From: Modicisalibacter ilicicola DSM 19980
Lineage (GTDB): Bacteria > Pseudomonadota > Gammaproteobacteria > Pseudomonadales > Halomonadaceae
Length of the DNA stretch: 64,000 nt
NCBI RefSeq assembly: GCF_900128925.1
Contig: NZ_FQUJ01000009.1
Location: 47,268-111,267, forward strand
Reading direction: 5' to 3'
Shown one piece after another: positions 36,366 through 45,659 of this stretch. A program made the position numbers and the translations under genes. The notes under the pieces are model-generated. The model was not told the DNA's origin. It saw nothing but the letters and a program-made list of their open reading frames with translations, and ran no database searches. Within the stretch, counting starts at the first letter, position 1, and every line of letters begins with the position of its first letter.

Positions 36366-38230
36366 TGGAACTCTCGATGTCGCTACTCTTGCCCCTGACC
36401 TTCCTGCTGCCACTGGCCGGCACCTTGATCCTGGCGCTTTCCCGCGGCCGGCTGGGCGAACGTGCCAGCGCGACGGTGGGCGTGACGAGCCTGGCGCTGG
36501 CGGCGCTGGCGACCCTGCTGATCGCGCTTCGGTTCATCGCCGAGCCGCGCACCTACGGCGTCACCCTGTGGCAATGGATCAGCGTGGGCGACTTCCAGCC
36601 GAGCATCGGTCTGGCCCTGGATGGCCTGTCGTTGACCATGCTCGGCATCATCACCGGGGTGGGGTTCCTGATCCACCTGTTCGCCGCCTGGTACATGCAG
36701 GGCGAGGAGGGCATCACGCGCTTCTATGCCTACATGAACCTGTTCGTGTTCAGCATGGTGCTGCTGGTGCTGGGCGACAATCTGCTGCTGCTGTTCCTGG
36801 GCTGGGAAGGCGTCGGCCTGTGCAGTTACCTGTTGATCGGCTACTACTACCAGCATTCGGCCAACGGTTGGGCCGCCTTCAAGGCCTTCATCGTCACCCG
36901 GGTCGGCGATGTCTTCCTGGCCATCGGCATGTTCCTGCTGTTCTTCGAGCTGGGCACCCTGGACATCGCCGAGATCCTGCGACGCGCTCCGGAGGTGTGG
37001 GCGAAGGGCGATCCGACGGTGGAGCTGGCAGCGCTGCTGATGCTCGGCGGCGCCGTGGGCAAGTCGGCACAGTTGCCGCTGCATACCTGGCTGGCGGACG
37101 CCATGGCCGGCCCCACACCGGTATCGGCGCTGATCCATGCGGCGACCATGGTCACCGCCGGGGTCTACCTGATCGCACGCATGAACGGTGTGTTCCTGCT
37201 GGCGCCGGACGTGCTGCAGCTGACCGGGGTGATCGGTGCCCTGACACTGCTCATGGCGGGCTTCGCCGCACTCGCCCAGACCGACATCAAGCGGGTGCTG
37301 GCCTATTCGACGATGAGCCAGATCGGCTACATGTTCCTGGCCCTGGGGGCCGGAGCCTTCGATGCGGCGGTCTTCCACCTGATGACCCACGCGTTCTTCA
37401 AGGCACTGCTGTTCCTGTCCGCCGGGGCGGTCATCATCAGCTGCCACCACGAGCAGGACATGCGGCGCCTGGGTGGCTTGTGGAGGCGCCTGCCCCTGGC
37501 CTACGCCGGCTTCATCGTCGGCGGCTCGGCACTCGCGGCGCTGCCGCTGGTCTCCGCCGGCTTCTACAGCAAGGACGAGATTCTCTGGCAGGAGCTGGTG
37601 ACCGACCATGGCGGCCTGCTGCTGGCGGGCATGATCGGGGCCTTCCTCACTTCGCTGTACACCGTGCGCCTGATCATCCTCACCTTTCACGGCGAGACGA
37701 AGAGCGACAACGCCCGGAACGCCCAGGCCGGGCGCGGCCTGGTACATGGCCTGCCGCTCGTCGTGCTGGCGCTGCTCTCGACCTTCCTGGGCGCCTGGAT
37801 CGAGCCACCGCTGGAAGGCGTGTTGCCGGCCCCCGCCGAGGGCGAGGAACTCTGGCACCTGATCCTGGAAATCGTCGCCGCCGCCGTGGCGATCGCCGGC
37901 ATCGTCCTGGGCGCCTGGCTCTACCTGCGGCGTCACGACTGGCTCGCCAAGCGCACGGCAAGCGGCTGGGGGGCTCGGCTCTGGGCGTTCTGGAACCAGG
38001 CCTGGGGATTCGACGCCCTCTACGATCGGCTGCTGGTGAGACCCTATCGCCGTCTGACCCGGCTCATGCGGGGCGATGTCATCGACGGGCTGTGCGGTCT
38101 GACAGCCAAGCTGGCCTGGCTGCTGCACCAGGGGCTTTCGAGGACCCAGACCGGCAAGTTGCGTTTCTATGCCACCTCGATGGTGGCCGGCGCGACGCTG
38201 TTGCTGCTGGTGCTGGCCCTGGCGCCCTGA
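36362..38230 (+). CDS. nuoL: NADH-quinone oxidoreductase subunit L
   Basis: This 622-residue antiporter-like proton pump has about 16 helices and the long lateral helix near the C-terminus. Blocks include [19 protein letters not shown], the key Lys in [59 protein letters not shown], and [19 protein letters not shown] codons at 36362 and 36365 are both usable. A 74-bp gap follows before nuoM. Confidence 0.97.
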   Translation: MMELSMSLLLPLTFLLPLAGTLILALSRGRLGERASATVGVTSLALAALATLLIALRFIAEPRTYGVTLWQWISVGDFQPSIGLALDGLSLTMLGIITGVGFLIHLFAAWYMQGEEGITRFYAYMNLFVFSMVLLVLGDNLLLLFLGWEGVGLCSYLLIGYYYQHSANGWAAFKAFIVTRVGDVFLAIGMFLLFFELGTLDIAEILRRAPEVWAKGDPTVELAALLMLGGAVGKSAQLPLHTWLADAMAGPTPVSALIHAATMVTAGVYLIARMNGVFLLAPDVLQLTGVIGALTLLMAGFAALAQTDIKRVLAYSTMSQIGYMFLALGAGAFDAAVFHLMTHAFFKALLFLSAGAVIISCHHEQDMRRLGGLWRRLPLAYAGFIVGGSALAALPLVSAGFYSKDEILWQELVTDHGGLLLAGMIGAFLTSLYTVRLIILTFHGETKSDNARNAQAGRGLVHGLPLVVLALLSTFLGAWIEPPLEGVLPAPAEGEELWHLILEIVAAAVAIAGIVLGAWLYLRRHDWLAKRTASGWGARLWAFWNQAWGFDALYDRLLVRPYRRLTRLMRGDVIDGLCGLTAKLAWLLHQGLSRTQTGKLRFYATSMVAGATLLLLVLALAP

Positions 38231-38304
38231 GGTCGTCGCGGTTGCGCAAGGAAGTGGACGGGTTCTTCTGAGATGAGACGACACGAACAAGGAAAGCGAC
38301 GCTT

Positions 38305-39846
38305 ATGACCCTGGTCTGGCTGATCCTGATTCCCTTCATCGGTGGGCTGCTGTGCTGGCAGACCGAGCGGATGGGCACGATGCTCCCCCGCTGGATAGCA
38401 CTGGGCACCATGCTGCTCGAGCTGGCGATGACCCTGGGGTTGTGGCTTTACGGCGACTTCCGCTTGCCGGAAGCGGGGGGCGGCGCCTCCCAGTGGGCCA
38501 TGGAGTGGCGCGTCGCGTGGATCCCGCGTTTCGGCATCGACGTGCACCTGGCGCTGGATGGCCTCTCCCTGGTGCTGATCGCCTTGACCGGCTTTCTCGG
38601 CATGCTGGCGGTGGTCTGCTCCTGGAAGGAGATCGTCGGCCGCGTCGGCTTCTTCCACCTCAACCTGCTGTGGATCCTGGGCGGTGTCGTGGGTGTCTTC
38701 CTGGCCATCGACCTGTTCCTGTTCTTCTTCTTCTGGGAAATGATGCTGGTGCCGATGTATTTCCTGATCGCCCTGTGGGGACACAGCGGCTCCAAGGGCA
38801 ATACGCGCATCGGCGCGGCCACCAAGTTCTTCATCTATACCCAGGCCAGCGGCCTGCTGATGCTGGTGGCCATCCTCGGCCTGGTCTTCGCCCACCATGC
38901 CGCGACCGGCGAATACTCCTTCAGCTACGACGACCTGCGCAACACGCCGCTGTCCGACGAGATGGCGATGTGGCTGATGCTGGGTTTCTTCATTGCCTTC
39001 GCGGTCAAGCTGCCGGTGGTGCCACTGCATGGCTGGCTGCCCGATGCCCATGCCCAGGCCCCCACCGCCGGCAGCGTGGACCTGGCCGGCATCCTGCTCA
39101 AGACCGCGGCCTACGGCATGCTGCGCTTCGCCCTGCCGCTGTTTCCCGAGGCCTCCCAGGCCTTCGCCCCGATCGCCATGGGGCTCGGGGTGCTGGGGAT
39201 CTTCTACGGCGCAGTGCTGGCCTGCGGCCAGCAGGACATCAAGCGCCTGATCGCCTACACCAGCATCTCGCACATGGGGTTCGTGCTGATCGGCATCTAT
39301 GCTGGCACCCAACTGGCCCTGCAAGGCGTGGTGATGCTGATGGTGGCCCACGCCTTTTCGGCGGCGGGCCTGTTCATCCTCAGCGGGCAGATCTACGAGC
39401 GCCTGCACACCCGCGACATGACCCGCATGGGTGGCTTGTGGGGGCGCCTGGGCAGCCTGCCCGGCTTCTCGCTGTGCTTCGTCGCGGCCTCGCTGGGGAT
39501 GCCCGGTACCGCGAACTTCATCGGAGAATTCATGGTACTCTTCGGCACCTTCCCGGTGGCGCCGGTCGTGGTGGCCGTCTCCAGCGTCGGCCTGGTGCTG
39601 GCCGCCATCTACTCGCTGTTCCTCATGCAGCGCGTGCACTACGGCCCCGCCCAGGGGGAGGAGCCCCTCGCCGGCCTGGACCGACGTGAATACACCATGA
39701 TGCTGGGACTCCTGGCCCTGGTGCTGCTGTTTGGCCTGTACCCGCAACCCTTGCTCGAGACCACCGGGGCAGCCATGAGCGAGATACAGCGCCTGTTCGC
39801 CGATCCCGCGCTGACGTCCACCACCTTGCCGATGAGGGCCTCATGA
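38305..39846 (+). CDS. nuoM: NADH-quinone oxidoreductase subunit M
   Basis: This 513-residue antiporter-like subunit has 14 helices. Typical blocks are FFFFWEMMLVPMYFLIALWG, AVKLPVVPLHGWLPDAHAQAPTAGSVDLAGILLKTAAYGMLRF, and QQDIKRLIAYTSISHMGFVLIGIY. It overlaps nuoN by 4 bp. Confidence 0.97.
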   Translation: MTLVWLILIPFIGGLLCWQTERMGTMLPRWIALGTMLLELAMTLGLWLYGDFRLPEAGGGASQWAMEWRVAWIPRFGIDVHLALDGLSLVLIALTGFLGMLAVVCSWKEIVGRVGFFHLNLLWILGGVVGVFLAIDLFLFFFFWEMMLVPMYFLIALWGHSGSKGNTRIGAATKFFIYTQASGLLMLVAILGLVFAHHAATGEYSFSYDDLRNTPLSDEMAMWLMLGFFIAFAVKLPVVPLHGWLPDAHAQAPTAGSVDLAGILLKTAAYGMLRFALPLFPEASQAFAPIAMGLGVLGIFYGAVLACGQQDIKRLIAYTSISHMGFVLIGIYAGTQLALQGVVMLMVAHAFSAAGLFILSGQIYERLHTRDMTRMGGLWGRLGSLPGFSLCFVAASLGMPGTANFIGEFMVLFGTFPVAPVVVAVSSVGLVLAAIYSLFLMQRVHYGPAQGEEPLAGLDRREYTMMLGLLALVLLFGLYPQPLLETTGAAMSEIQRLFADPALTSTTLPMRAS

Positions 39847-41288
39847 CGTTGACGACGACCCACCTCGTGGCACTCCTGCCGCTGATCCTGGTCTGCGCGA
39901 CGGCCATCGCGGTAATGCTGGGCATCGCCTGGCGGCGTCACCATGCCGCCACGGTGCTGGTCACGGCCATCGGGCTCAACCTGGCCCTGCTGTCGTTGCT
40001 GGTCGTCTGGCAGGTGACCCCCATCGAAACGCCCTTGCTGGTCGTCGATGGCCTGACGATATTCGCCACGGCCCTGATTCTGGTGTCGGCGCTGGCCTGT
40101 ACCACCCTGGGCCACGCCTATCTGGAGCATTACACCGGTCCCGCCGAGGAGTTCTACCTGCTGCTGCTGTGTTCCGCGGCGGGGGGCATGGTGCTGGCGG
40201 CCAGCCAGCATCTGGCGACGCTGTTCTTCGGACTCGAGCTTCTTTCCATGCCGCTTTACGGCATGCTGGCCTACGCCTTCCACGAGCGCCGTTCCCTGGA
40301 AGCCGGCATCAAGTATCTGATCCTCTCCGCGGCGGCGACCGCCTTCCTGCTCTTCGGCATGGCGCTGCTCTATTCCCAGACCGGGCGTCTGGACCTGGCG
40401 GGGCTGGCGAGCGGCTTCGCCGAGGACAATGCCTGGGCACTCGCGGGAGCGGGCATGATGCTGGTGGCCCTGGGCTTCAAGCTCTCCATCGTGCCCTTCC
40501 ACCTGTGGGCACCGGACGTCTATGAAGGCGGGCCGGGACCTGCCGCGACCTTCCTGGCCTCGGTGAGCAAGATTGCGGCCTTCATCATCCTGCTGCGCCT
40601 GGTCGTGGTATCGCCGGCCTTCCAGGGGGAGTGGTTGCAGGAAACACTGGTCGTCCTGGCACTGGCGACCATGCTGGTAGGCAACCTGCTGGCATTGACC
40701 CAGTCCAATCTCAAGCGGCTGCTGGCCTATTCCTCGATCGCGCACTTCGGGTACCTGATGGTGGCGCTGGTGGTCAGCGATGGCCTGGCGAAGGAAACCG
40801 CCGGCGTCTATCTGATCACCTACGTCGTCACGGTACTGGCGGCCTTCGGAGTCATCACGGTACTCTCCAGCCCCTACGGCGGGGCGGACGCAGCGGCGCT
40901 GCACCATTACCGGGGCCTGTTCTGGCGGCGACCCTACCTTACCGCGGTGCTGACCATCACCATGCTCTCTCTGGCCGGCATTCCCTTCACCGCTGGCTTC
41001 ATCGGCAAGTTCTATATCGTCGCCCTGGGTGTCGAGGCCGAACGCTGGTGGCTGGTCGGCGGCATCATCGTCGGCAGTGCCATCGGGCTCTATTACTACC
41101 TGCGCGTGATGGTCACGCTGTTCCTGGTCGAGGCCGGCATGCGTCGCCGGGACGCGCCCCATGACTGGGGTGTCCGGGCCGGAGGCGTGGTGGTGATGGG
41201 GCTGGCGTTGCTGGTGCTGCTGCTGGGGGTCTATCCCGCGCCGATGATCGAGTGGGTCAGGGTGCTGGCGGCGACCAGCATCGGATGA
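39843..41288 (+). CDS. nuoN: NADH-quinone oxidoreductase subunit N
   Basis: This 481-residue antiporter-like subunit is the last nuo gene. Conserved segments include FFGLELLSMPLYGMLAYAF, GFKLSIVPFHLWAPDVYEGGPGPAATFLASVSKIAAF, and QSNLKRLLAYSSIAHFGYLMVALV. The operon ends 26 bp later with a strong hairpin. Confidence 0.97.
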   Translation: MTLTTTHLVALLPLILVCATAIAVMLGIAWRRHHAATVLVTAIGLNLALLSLLVVWQVTPIETPLLVVDGLTIFATALILVSALACTTLGHAYLEHYTGPAEEFYLLLLCSAAGGMVLAASQHLATLFFGLELLSMPLYGMLAYAFHERRSLEAGIKYLILSAAATAFLLFGMALLYSQTGRLDLAGLASGFAEDNAWALAGAGMMLVALGFKLSIVPFHLWAPDVYEGGPGPAATFLASVSKIAAFIILLRLVVVSPAFQGEWLQETLVVLALATMLVGNLLALTQSNLKRLLAYSSIAHFGYLMVALVVSDGLAKETAGVYLITYVVTVLAAFGVITVLSSPYGGADAAALHHYRGLFWRRPYLTAVLTITMLSLAGIPFTAGFIGKFYIVALGVEAERWWLVGGIIVGSAIGLYYYLRVMVTLFLVEAGMRRRDAPHDWGVRAGGVVVMGLALLVLLLGVYPAPMIEWVRVLAATSIG

Positions 41289-41314
41289 GCGCGCGGCAGG
41301 TCGCGGACACCGAC

Positions 41315-41341
41315 GACCGGGCTCGCGAGGCGAGCCCGGTC
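41315..41341. terminator. Hairpin ending the nuo operon, shared with the convergent TRAP gene
   Basis: GACCGGGCTCGC and its exact complement form a 12-bp stem around a 3-nt loop, 26 bp past the nuoN stop and 20 bp from the end of the opposing TRAP binding-protein gene. Only a short CTTGTC follows on the plus strand, so bidirectional but imperfect termination is likely. Confidence 0.7.
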
Positions 41342-41361
41342 TTGTCAGCACGTCTAGCGGG

Positions 41362-42471
41362 TCACTCGCCGGTGGTGTCCCCTTCGGGGTTGCGTGCGTT
41401 GTAGTAGGCCTGTTCGGAGATGGCGTGGTAGTCGACCACCTTCTCCTGGAAGGCACGGTAGGAGTCGTGGATCTTCTTGGCCATCTCGTTGGTTTCGGCC
41501 AGTTCCGCCACCACGTCCTGGGAGTGCTTCTTGGCCTCGGCCAGCACGTCGTCGGGGAGACGGCGAAGCTCTACGCCGTGTTCGTTGACCAGGGACTCCA
41601 GCGCATCGTTGTTGCGCGCGGTGTATTCGTCCAGAACGTCCTGGTTGACGTCGCGCACGGCGGTCCGCAGGATTGCCTTCAAATCGTCGGGCAGCGACGC
41701 CATGGCGTCCTCGTTGACGATCGCCTCGAACATCACCGTCGGCTCGTGCCAGCCTGGGTAATAGTAGTAGTCGGCCGCCTGGTGTAGACCGAAGGCCAGG
41801 TCATTGTAGGGACCGATCCATTCGGTGGCATCGATGGCGCCGGACTGCAGCGAGGTGAAGATCTCACCACCGGGCATGTTGACGATGGCCACTCCCATGC
41901 GGCTCATCACCTCGCCGCCGAGCCCCGGCATGCGCATCTTGAGGCCCTCGAGGTCGGCCACGGAGTTGATCTCCTTGTTGAACCAGCCGCCCATCTGCAC
42001 GCCCGAGGCGCCTGCGACCATGACATCGACGCCGAACGGGTCGTAGAGCTCGTTCCACAACTCCAGGCCGCCACCGTAGTGCAGCCAGGCGTTCATCTCC
42101 TGGGCATTCATGCCGAAGGGCACCGCGGCGAAGAACTGGGCCGCCGGGGCCTTGCCCTTCCAGTAATAGGAGGCGGAGTGCCCCATCTCGGCGGTGCCTT
42201 CGGACACCGCGTCGAAGACCTCGAAGCCGGGCACCAGCTGACCGGCCCCATAGACCTCGATGGTCAGGCGGCCATCGGACATCTCATCGACCAGCTTGGC
42301 CAGGCGCTCCGGCCCCTGGCCCACGCCGGGGAAGTTCTTGGGCCAGGAGGTGACCAGCTTCCACTCGAAGGTCTCCTGGGCCTGGGCGGTGTTGTCGATC
42401 GCGGTTGCCAGCCCCAGACCGGTCGCGGCGGAGGTCATGGCGATGGCGAGAGTAAGAGTCTTCAGTTGCAT
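41362..42471 (-). CDS. TRAP substrate-binding protein, TakP-like (2-oxo acid type)
   Basis: This 369-residue protein has a signal peptide and the DctP fold. Blocks closely resembling the 2-oxo-acid-binding TakP subgroup are VTSWPKNFPGVGQGPERLA, AGQLVPGFEVFDAVSEGTAEMGHSASYYWKGK, FGMNAQEMNAWLHYGGG, GVQMGGWFNKEI, MRMPGLGGEVM and DATEWIGPYNDLAFGLHQAADYYYYPG. Pyruvate or other 2-oxo acids are the likely ligands, from memory of the subgroup. It is separated from its permease genes by 274 bp containing a probable MITE. Confidence 0.88.
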   Translation of the reverse strand: MQLKTLTLAIAMTSAATGLGLATAIDNTAQAQETFEWKLVTSWPKNFPGVGQGPERLAKLVDEMSDGRLTIEVYGAGQLVPGFEVFDAVSEGTAEMGHSASYYWKGKAPAAQFFAAVPFGMNAQEMNAWLHYGGGLELWNELYDPFGVDVMVAGASGVQMGGWFNKEINSVADLEGLKMRMPGLGGEVMSRMGVAIVNMPGGEIFTSLQSGAIDATEWIGPYNDLAFGLHQAADYYYYPGWHEPTVMFEAIVNEDAMASLPDDLKAILRTAVRDVNQDVLDEYTARNNDALESLVNEHGVELRRLPDDVLAEAKKHSQDVVAELAETNEMAKKIHDSYRAFQEKVVDYHAISEQAYYNARNPEGDTTGE

Positions 42472-42573
42472 GGCGCGTTTCCCCTTGTTGTGTCGTTGAA
42501 CGCTTCGGGTTGGTCGAGGCAGGCGGGCGGCCTGCCGGATGATGCCTGGGTATCGTGGTCGACTATCGCTTAG

Positions 42574-42745
42574 GGAATCACTGCATAAATGCCTAAACGA
42601 ACGAATTGCTGCGTTGCGCGGTGCTGGTGCGCCAGCCCGGTAGAAACTCGCCTAACCCCATGTTATGTCTCGTTTTCTGCGCTCCGTGCGCCTTGCAGCG
42701 TAGCGACGCCCGCTTATTTCGCTCGGCGATTTATTCAGCAATTCC
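42574..42745. mobile_element. Probable 172-bp MITE with imperfect terminal inverted repeats
   Basis: The ends are GGAATCACTGCATAAATG on the left and, reading inward on the other strand, GGAATTGCTGAATAAATC on the right: 14 of the first 17 bases agree. The element is flanked on both sides by TTAG (42570-42573 and 42746-42749), an apparent 4-bp target duplication fitting the YTAR rule of IS5-group elements. The interior has no transposase. The 237-bp frame crossing it is not coding. The right TTAG supplies the stop codon of the TRAP large permease gene. Confidence 0.68.
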
Positions 42746-44149
42746 TTAGAACTGCTCCGGCAGCCAAGTGGCCAGGCCCGGGAAGAATGCCAGGGCCACC
42801 AGCATGGCAAGCTGCAATACGATGAACGGGATGACTCCTCGATAGATGGCCGAGGTGGGCACCGATTCGGGGGCCACGCCGCGCAGGTAGAACAGCGCGA
42901 AGCCGAAGGGCGGCGTCAGGAACGAGGTCTGCAGGTTGATGGCGATCATGATCCCCAGCCATACCGGGTCAAGCCCCATGGCCAGCAGGATCGGGCCGAC
43001 GATCGGTACTACCACGAAGGTGATCTCGATGAAATCGAGGATGAAGCCGAGCAGGAAGATCACCAGCATCACCACCAGGGTGGCGCCCACCACGCCGCCG
43101 GGCATGTTGTTGAACAGCTCGTGGATCAGCTCCTCGCCCCCATAGGCACGGAACACCAGGGAGAACAGCGCCGCACCGATCAGGATCAGAAACACCATGG
43201 TGGTGACATGGGTGGTGGAGCGCAACGCTTCCTTGAGGGTCGCGAAGTCCAGCTGGCGATAGGCCAGCGCCAGCACCAGGGCGCCGAAGGCACCCACGGC
43301 GGAAGCCTCGGTGGGCGTGGCGAAGCCGCCCAGGATGGAGCCCAGCACGGCGATGATCAGCAGGATGGGCGGTACCAGTCCCTTGAGAAGCAGGGTGCCC
43401 AGACCGCCCTGATGGCCGAGTTCGGCCATCAGCTCCTGGCGATCCGCCGGGGGCGCTGCCTGGGGCTTCAGCCAGGCGATGGCCGCGACATAGCCGATGT
43501 ACAGCGCCACCAGCACCAGACCCGGCACCAGGGCTCCCATGAACAGGTCGCCCACCGAGACCGTCTTGGGACTGAAGATGCCCATCGCCAGCTGCGCCTG
43601 CTGATAGGCAGACGACAGCACATCGCCGAGCAGCACCAGGGCGATGGACGGGGGGATGATCTGGCCCAGGGTGCCGGTGGCACAGATGGTGCCGGTGGCC
43701 AGCGACGTGCTGTAGCCCCGCTTGAGCATGGTCGGCAGCGAGAGCAGGCCCATGGTGACCACGGTGGCGCCGACGATGCCGGTGGATGCCGCCAGCAGCA
43801 TGCCGACCAGGGTCACCGAGATGCCCAGTCCACCGCGCAGCGATCCGAACAGCAGCGCCATGGCGTCGAGCAGGGTTTCGGCGACCTTGGACTTTTCCAG
43901 CAATACCCCCATCAGCACGAACAGCGGCACGGCCAGCAGGGTCTGGTTGGTCATGATGCCGTAGAGGCGGTTGGGAAAGGCGGAGAGGAAGCTGCCGTCG
44001 AAGTTGGCATCGATGCCCAGGGCTTCCAGGCCCATGCCCAGCCCCGCGAAGGCCAGGGCCGTACCGGCCAGGGAAAGGGCCACCGGATAGCCGAACATCA
44101 ATACCGCACAGATCACCGCGAACAGCACGAGAGGCATGAATTCCAGCAT
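42746..44149 (-). CDS. TRAP large permease, TakM-like
   Basis: This 467-residue DctM-family channel subunit contains LMGVLLEKSKVAETLLDAMALLFGSLRGGLGISVTLVGMLLAASTGIVGATVVTMGLLSLPTML, ATGTICATGTLGQIIPPSIALVLLGDVL, FATPTEASAVGAFGALVLAL and LTPPFGFALFYLRG. The larger size and the extra cytoplasmic loop (about residues 220-270) suit the TakM type. Its ATG overlaps the dctQ stop (TAATG). Its own stop lies in the target duplication of the adjacent MITE. Confidence 0.92.
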   Translation of the reverse strand: MLEFMPLVLFAVICAVLMFGYPVALSLAGTALAFAGLGMGLEALGIDANFDGSFLSAFPNRLYGIMTNQTLLAVPLFVLMGVLLEKSKVAETLLDAMALLFGSLRGGLGISVTLVGMLLAASTGIVGATVVTMGLLSLPTMLKRGYSTSLATGTICATGTLGQIIPPSIALVLLGDVLSSAYQQAQLAMGIFSPKTVSVGDLFMGALVPGLVLVALYIGYVAAIAWLKPQAAPPADRQELMAELGHQGGLGTLLLKGLVPPILLIIAVLGSILGGFATPTEASAVGAFGALVLALAYRQLDFATLKEALRSTTHVTTMVFLILIGAALFSLVFRAYGGEELIHELFNNMPGGVVGATLVVMLVIFLLGFILDFIEITFVVVPIVGPILLAMGLDPVWLGIMIAINLQTSFLTPPFGFALFYLRGVAPESVPTSAIYRGVIPFIVLQLAMLVALAFFPGLATWLPEQF

Positions 44150-44706
44150 TACAGGCGCTCCTCGGCATGGTCCTCGTCGTCCCGGGGCGGGAGGCGCCCG
44201 GCAATGATCAGGCCGTTGCGCGCGATCTCGACGACACCCTGCAGGCACATCAGCCCCGCGAAGATCGGGATCAGCGTCTTGAGCAGGAAGACGCCGGGAA
44301 GGCCGCCGGATTCCGGCGAGCCTTCCAGAATACGCCAGGACTTGCCGACGTAGCCCAGGCTCGTCAGCACCACGAAGATCATCACCGGCATCAGCAAAAA
44401 CAGCGTACCCAGCAGGTCGACCCAGGCCTTCTTCTTCGCGGTCATGCCGCGGTAGAAGATGTCGACGCGCACATGGCCGTCGTGCTTCAGGGTATAGGAG
44501 GCGGCGAGCAGGAAGACGACGGCATGCAGGTACATGACCGACTCCTGCATCGGGATGCTGTTGAAGTTGAACAGGTATCGCAGCACCACGATCAGGAATT
44601 CGACCAGCATCATGATCAGGACCAGCCAGGCCAGGGTCTTGCCCAACCGTTCGGTGATGCCGTCTATCCAGGCCAGCGGAGCGGGCAAGGATGAAGCACG
44701 ATTCAT
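44149..44706 (-). CDS. TRAP small permease, TakQ-like
   Basis: This 185-residue DctQ-family subunit has four helices: LAWLVLIMMLVEFLIVVLRYLFNFNSIPMQESVMYLHAVVFLLAASYTLKHDGHVRVDIFY is characteristic. It is the first gene of the second TRAP operon. Start at 44706 with GAGGAC upstream; a longer frame to 44805 is unlikely. Overlaps the large permease gene by one base. Confidence 0.9.
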   Translation of the reverse strand: MNRASSLPAPLAWIDGITERLGKTLAWLVLIMMLVEFLIVVLRYLFNFNSIPMQESVMYLHAVVFLLAASYTLKHDGHVRVDIFYRGMTAKKKAWVDLLGTLFLLMPVMIFVVLTSLGYVGKSWRILEGSPESGGLPGVFLLKTLIPIFAGLMCLQGVVEIARNGLIIAGRLPPRDDEDHAEERL

Positions 44707-44797
44707 GGAGTCCTCTTGTTCTGGGGGAGGTCGTTGTCGACTTGAATCATCATGACATAGCCGGTGATGTCGGCCGCGACGAGTGCGCCGGGTGGTC

Positions 44798-44822
44798 TCA
44801 CGCAAAATCTACGCTAGCGTGA
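44798..44822. promoter_or_regulatory. Inverted repeat in the gap before the second TRAP operon
   Basis: TCACGC-N13-GCGTGA lies 92 bp upstream of the TRAP small-permease start and 27 bp past the end of the upstream EEP gene. It could be an operator for the TRAP operon or part of the EEP 3' end. No T run is present. The rest of this 142-bp gap shows nothing recognisable. Confidence 0.3.
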
Positions 44823-44848
44823 ACGCTGGCCAAGGGCACGGCAATGAC

Positions 44849-45658
44849 TCATTGGTCTGATGCGTGGTGGATCGCCTGATGGCAGGCCGTCGGCAGACGG
44901 ATGTCCACGGACAGCGGCAGGTGGTCCGAGAAGAGCTGATCCAGCGCCCTGGGGGCATCGGCTTCCAGGGAGGTCGAGAGCAGGATGTGGTCCAGGGCAC
45001 GCCGGGGCTGCCAGGCGGGATAGCTCAGCAGGGGGCGCACCGGATACAGCGGCAGTGCCATGCAAAAACGCGAGTGGGCGTTCAACTGGTCGGGGGTACA
45101 GTTGAGATCCCCCATGACCACCACATGCTTCAGGGGCGTGATCAGCTCGCTGAGATAGTCGAGTTGACGAATCCGGCCCCGCCGGCTCAGGGCCAGGTGG
45201 GCCACGAACACGTGCAGCGCGTCGGGCCCCTTGCCGTAGCGGGCATGCAGGGCACCGCGCCCGGGCAGGGTGCCGGGCAGGCGGTGTTCCTGAATGTGGC
45301 TGGGGCGCAGGCGTGACAGCAAGCCGTTGCTGTGCTGGGCGACGCGTCCCAGGTTGCGGTTGAGCTGCTGGTAGTGGTATGGAAAATCGGCCTGATGCGC
45401 CAGGTACTCCACCTGGTTGACATTGCCCGAACGAAAGCTTCCGCCGTCCACTTCCTGCAGGCCGACGATATCGAAATCACCGAGCACCTTGCCCATGATG
45501 TCCAGACGGCTGCGTCGTCTGGGATTGGGAAGCAGGTGCTGCCAGCTACGCGTCAGGTAGTGATGATAGGCCGATGTCTGGATGCCGACCTGAAGGTTGA
45601 AGGTCAGCAGCCTCAGCGTGTGAGCACGGCCCTGGTCTGCGGCAAGAGCGTGCGTCAC
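44849..45658 (-). CDS. Endonuclease/exonuclease/phosphatase (EEP) family protein
   Basis: This 269-residue protein has the EEP metal-dependent hydrolase pattern: LRLLTFNLQVG (first Asn), IVGLQEVDGG (catalytic Glu), VAHLALSRRGRIRQLDYL, VVMGDLNCTPD, and LFSDHLPLSVDI (catalytic Asp-His). No signal peptide. The substrate (DNA, phospholipid or other phosphodiester) is unknown. GTG 45658 is the likely start, overlapping the dsbA stop region with AAGGGG upstream. The order EEP-dsbA-cytochrome c4 is also found in Pseudomonas. Confidence 0.88.
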   Translation of the reverse strand: MTHALAADQGRAHTLRLLTFNLQVGIQTSAYHHYLTRSWQHLLPNPRRRSRLDIMGKVLGDFDIVGLQEVDGGSFRSGNVNQVEYLAHQADFPYHYQQLNRNLGRVAQHSNGLLSRLRPSHIQEHRLPGTLPGRGALHARYGKGPDALHVFVAHLALSRRGRIRQLDYLSELITPLKHVVVMGDLNCTPDQLNAHSRFCMALPLYPVRPLLSYPAWQPRRALDHILLSTSLEADAPRALDQLFSDHLPLSVDIRLPTACHQAIHHASDQ

Positions 45659-45659
45659 C

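Noticed and set aside
42589..42825. Plus-strand 78-codon frame across the MITE and the 3' end of the TRAP permease gene
   Set aside because: It runs from the repeat element into the antisense of a clear permease gene, has no ribosome-binding site and has a Cys/Arg-rich composition unlike a real protein.
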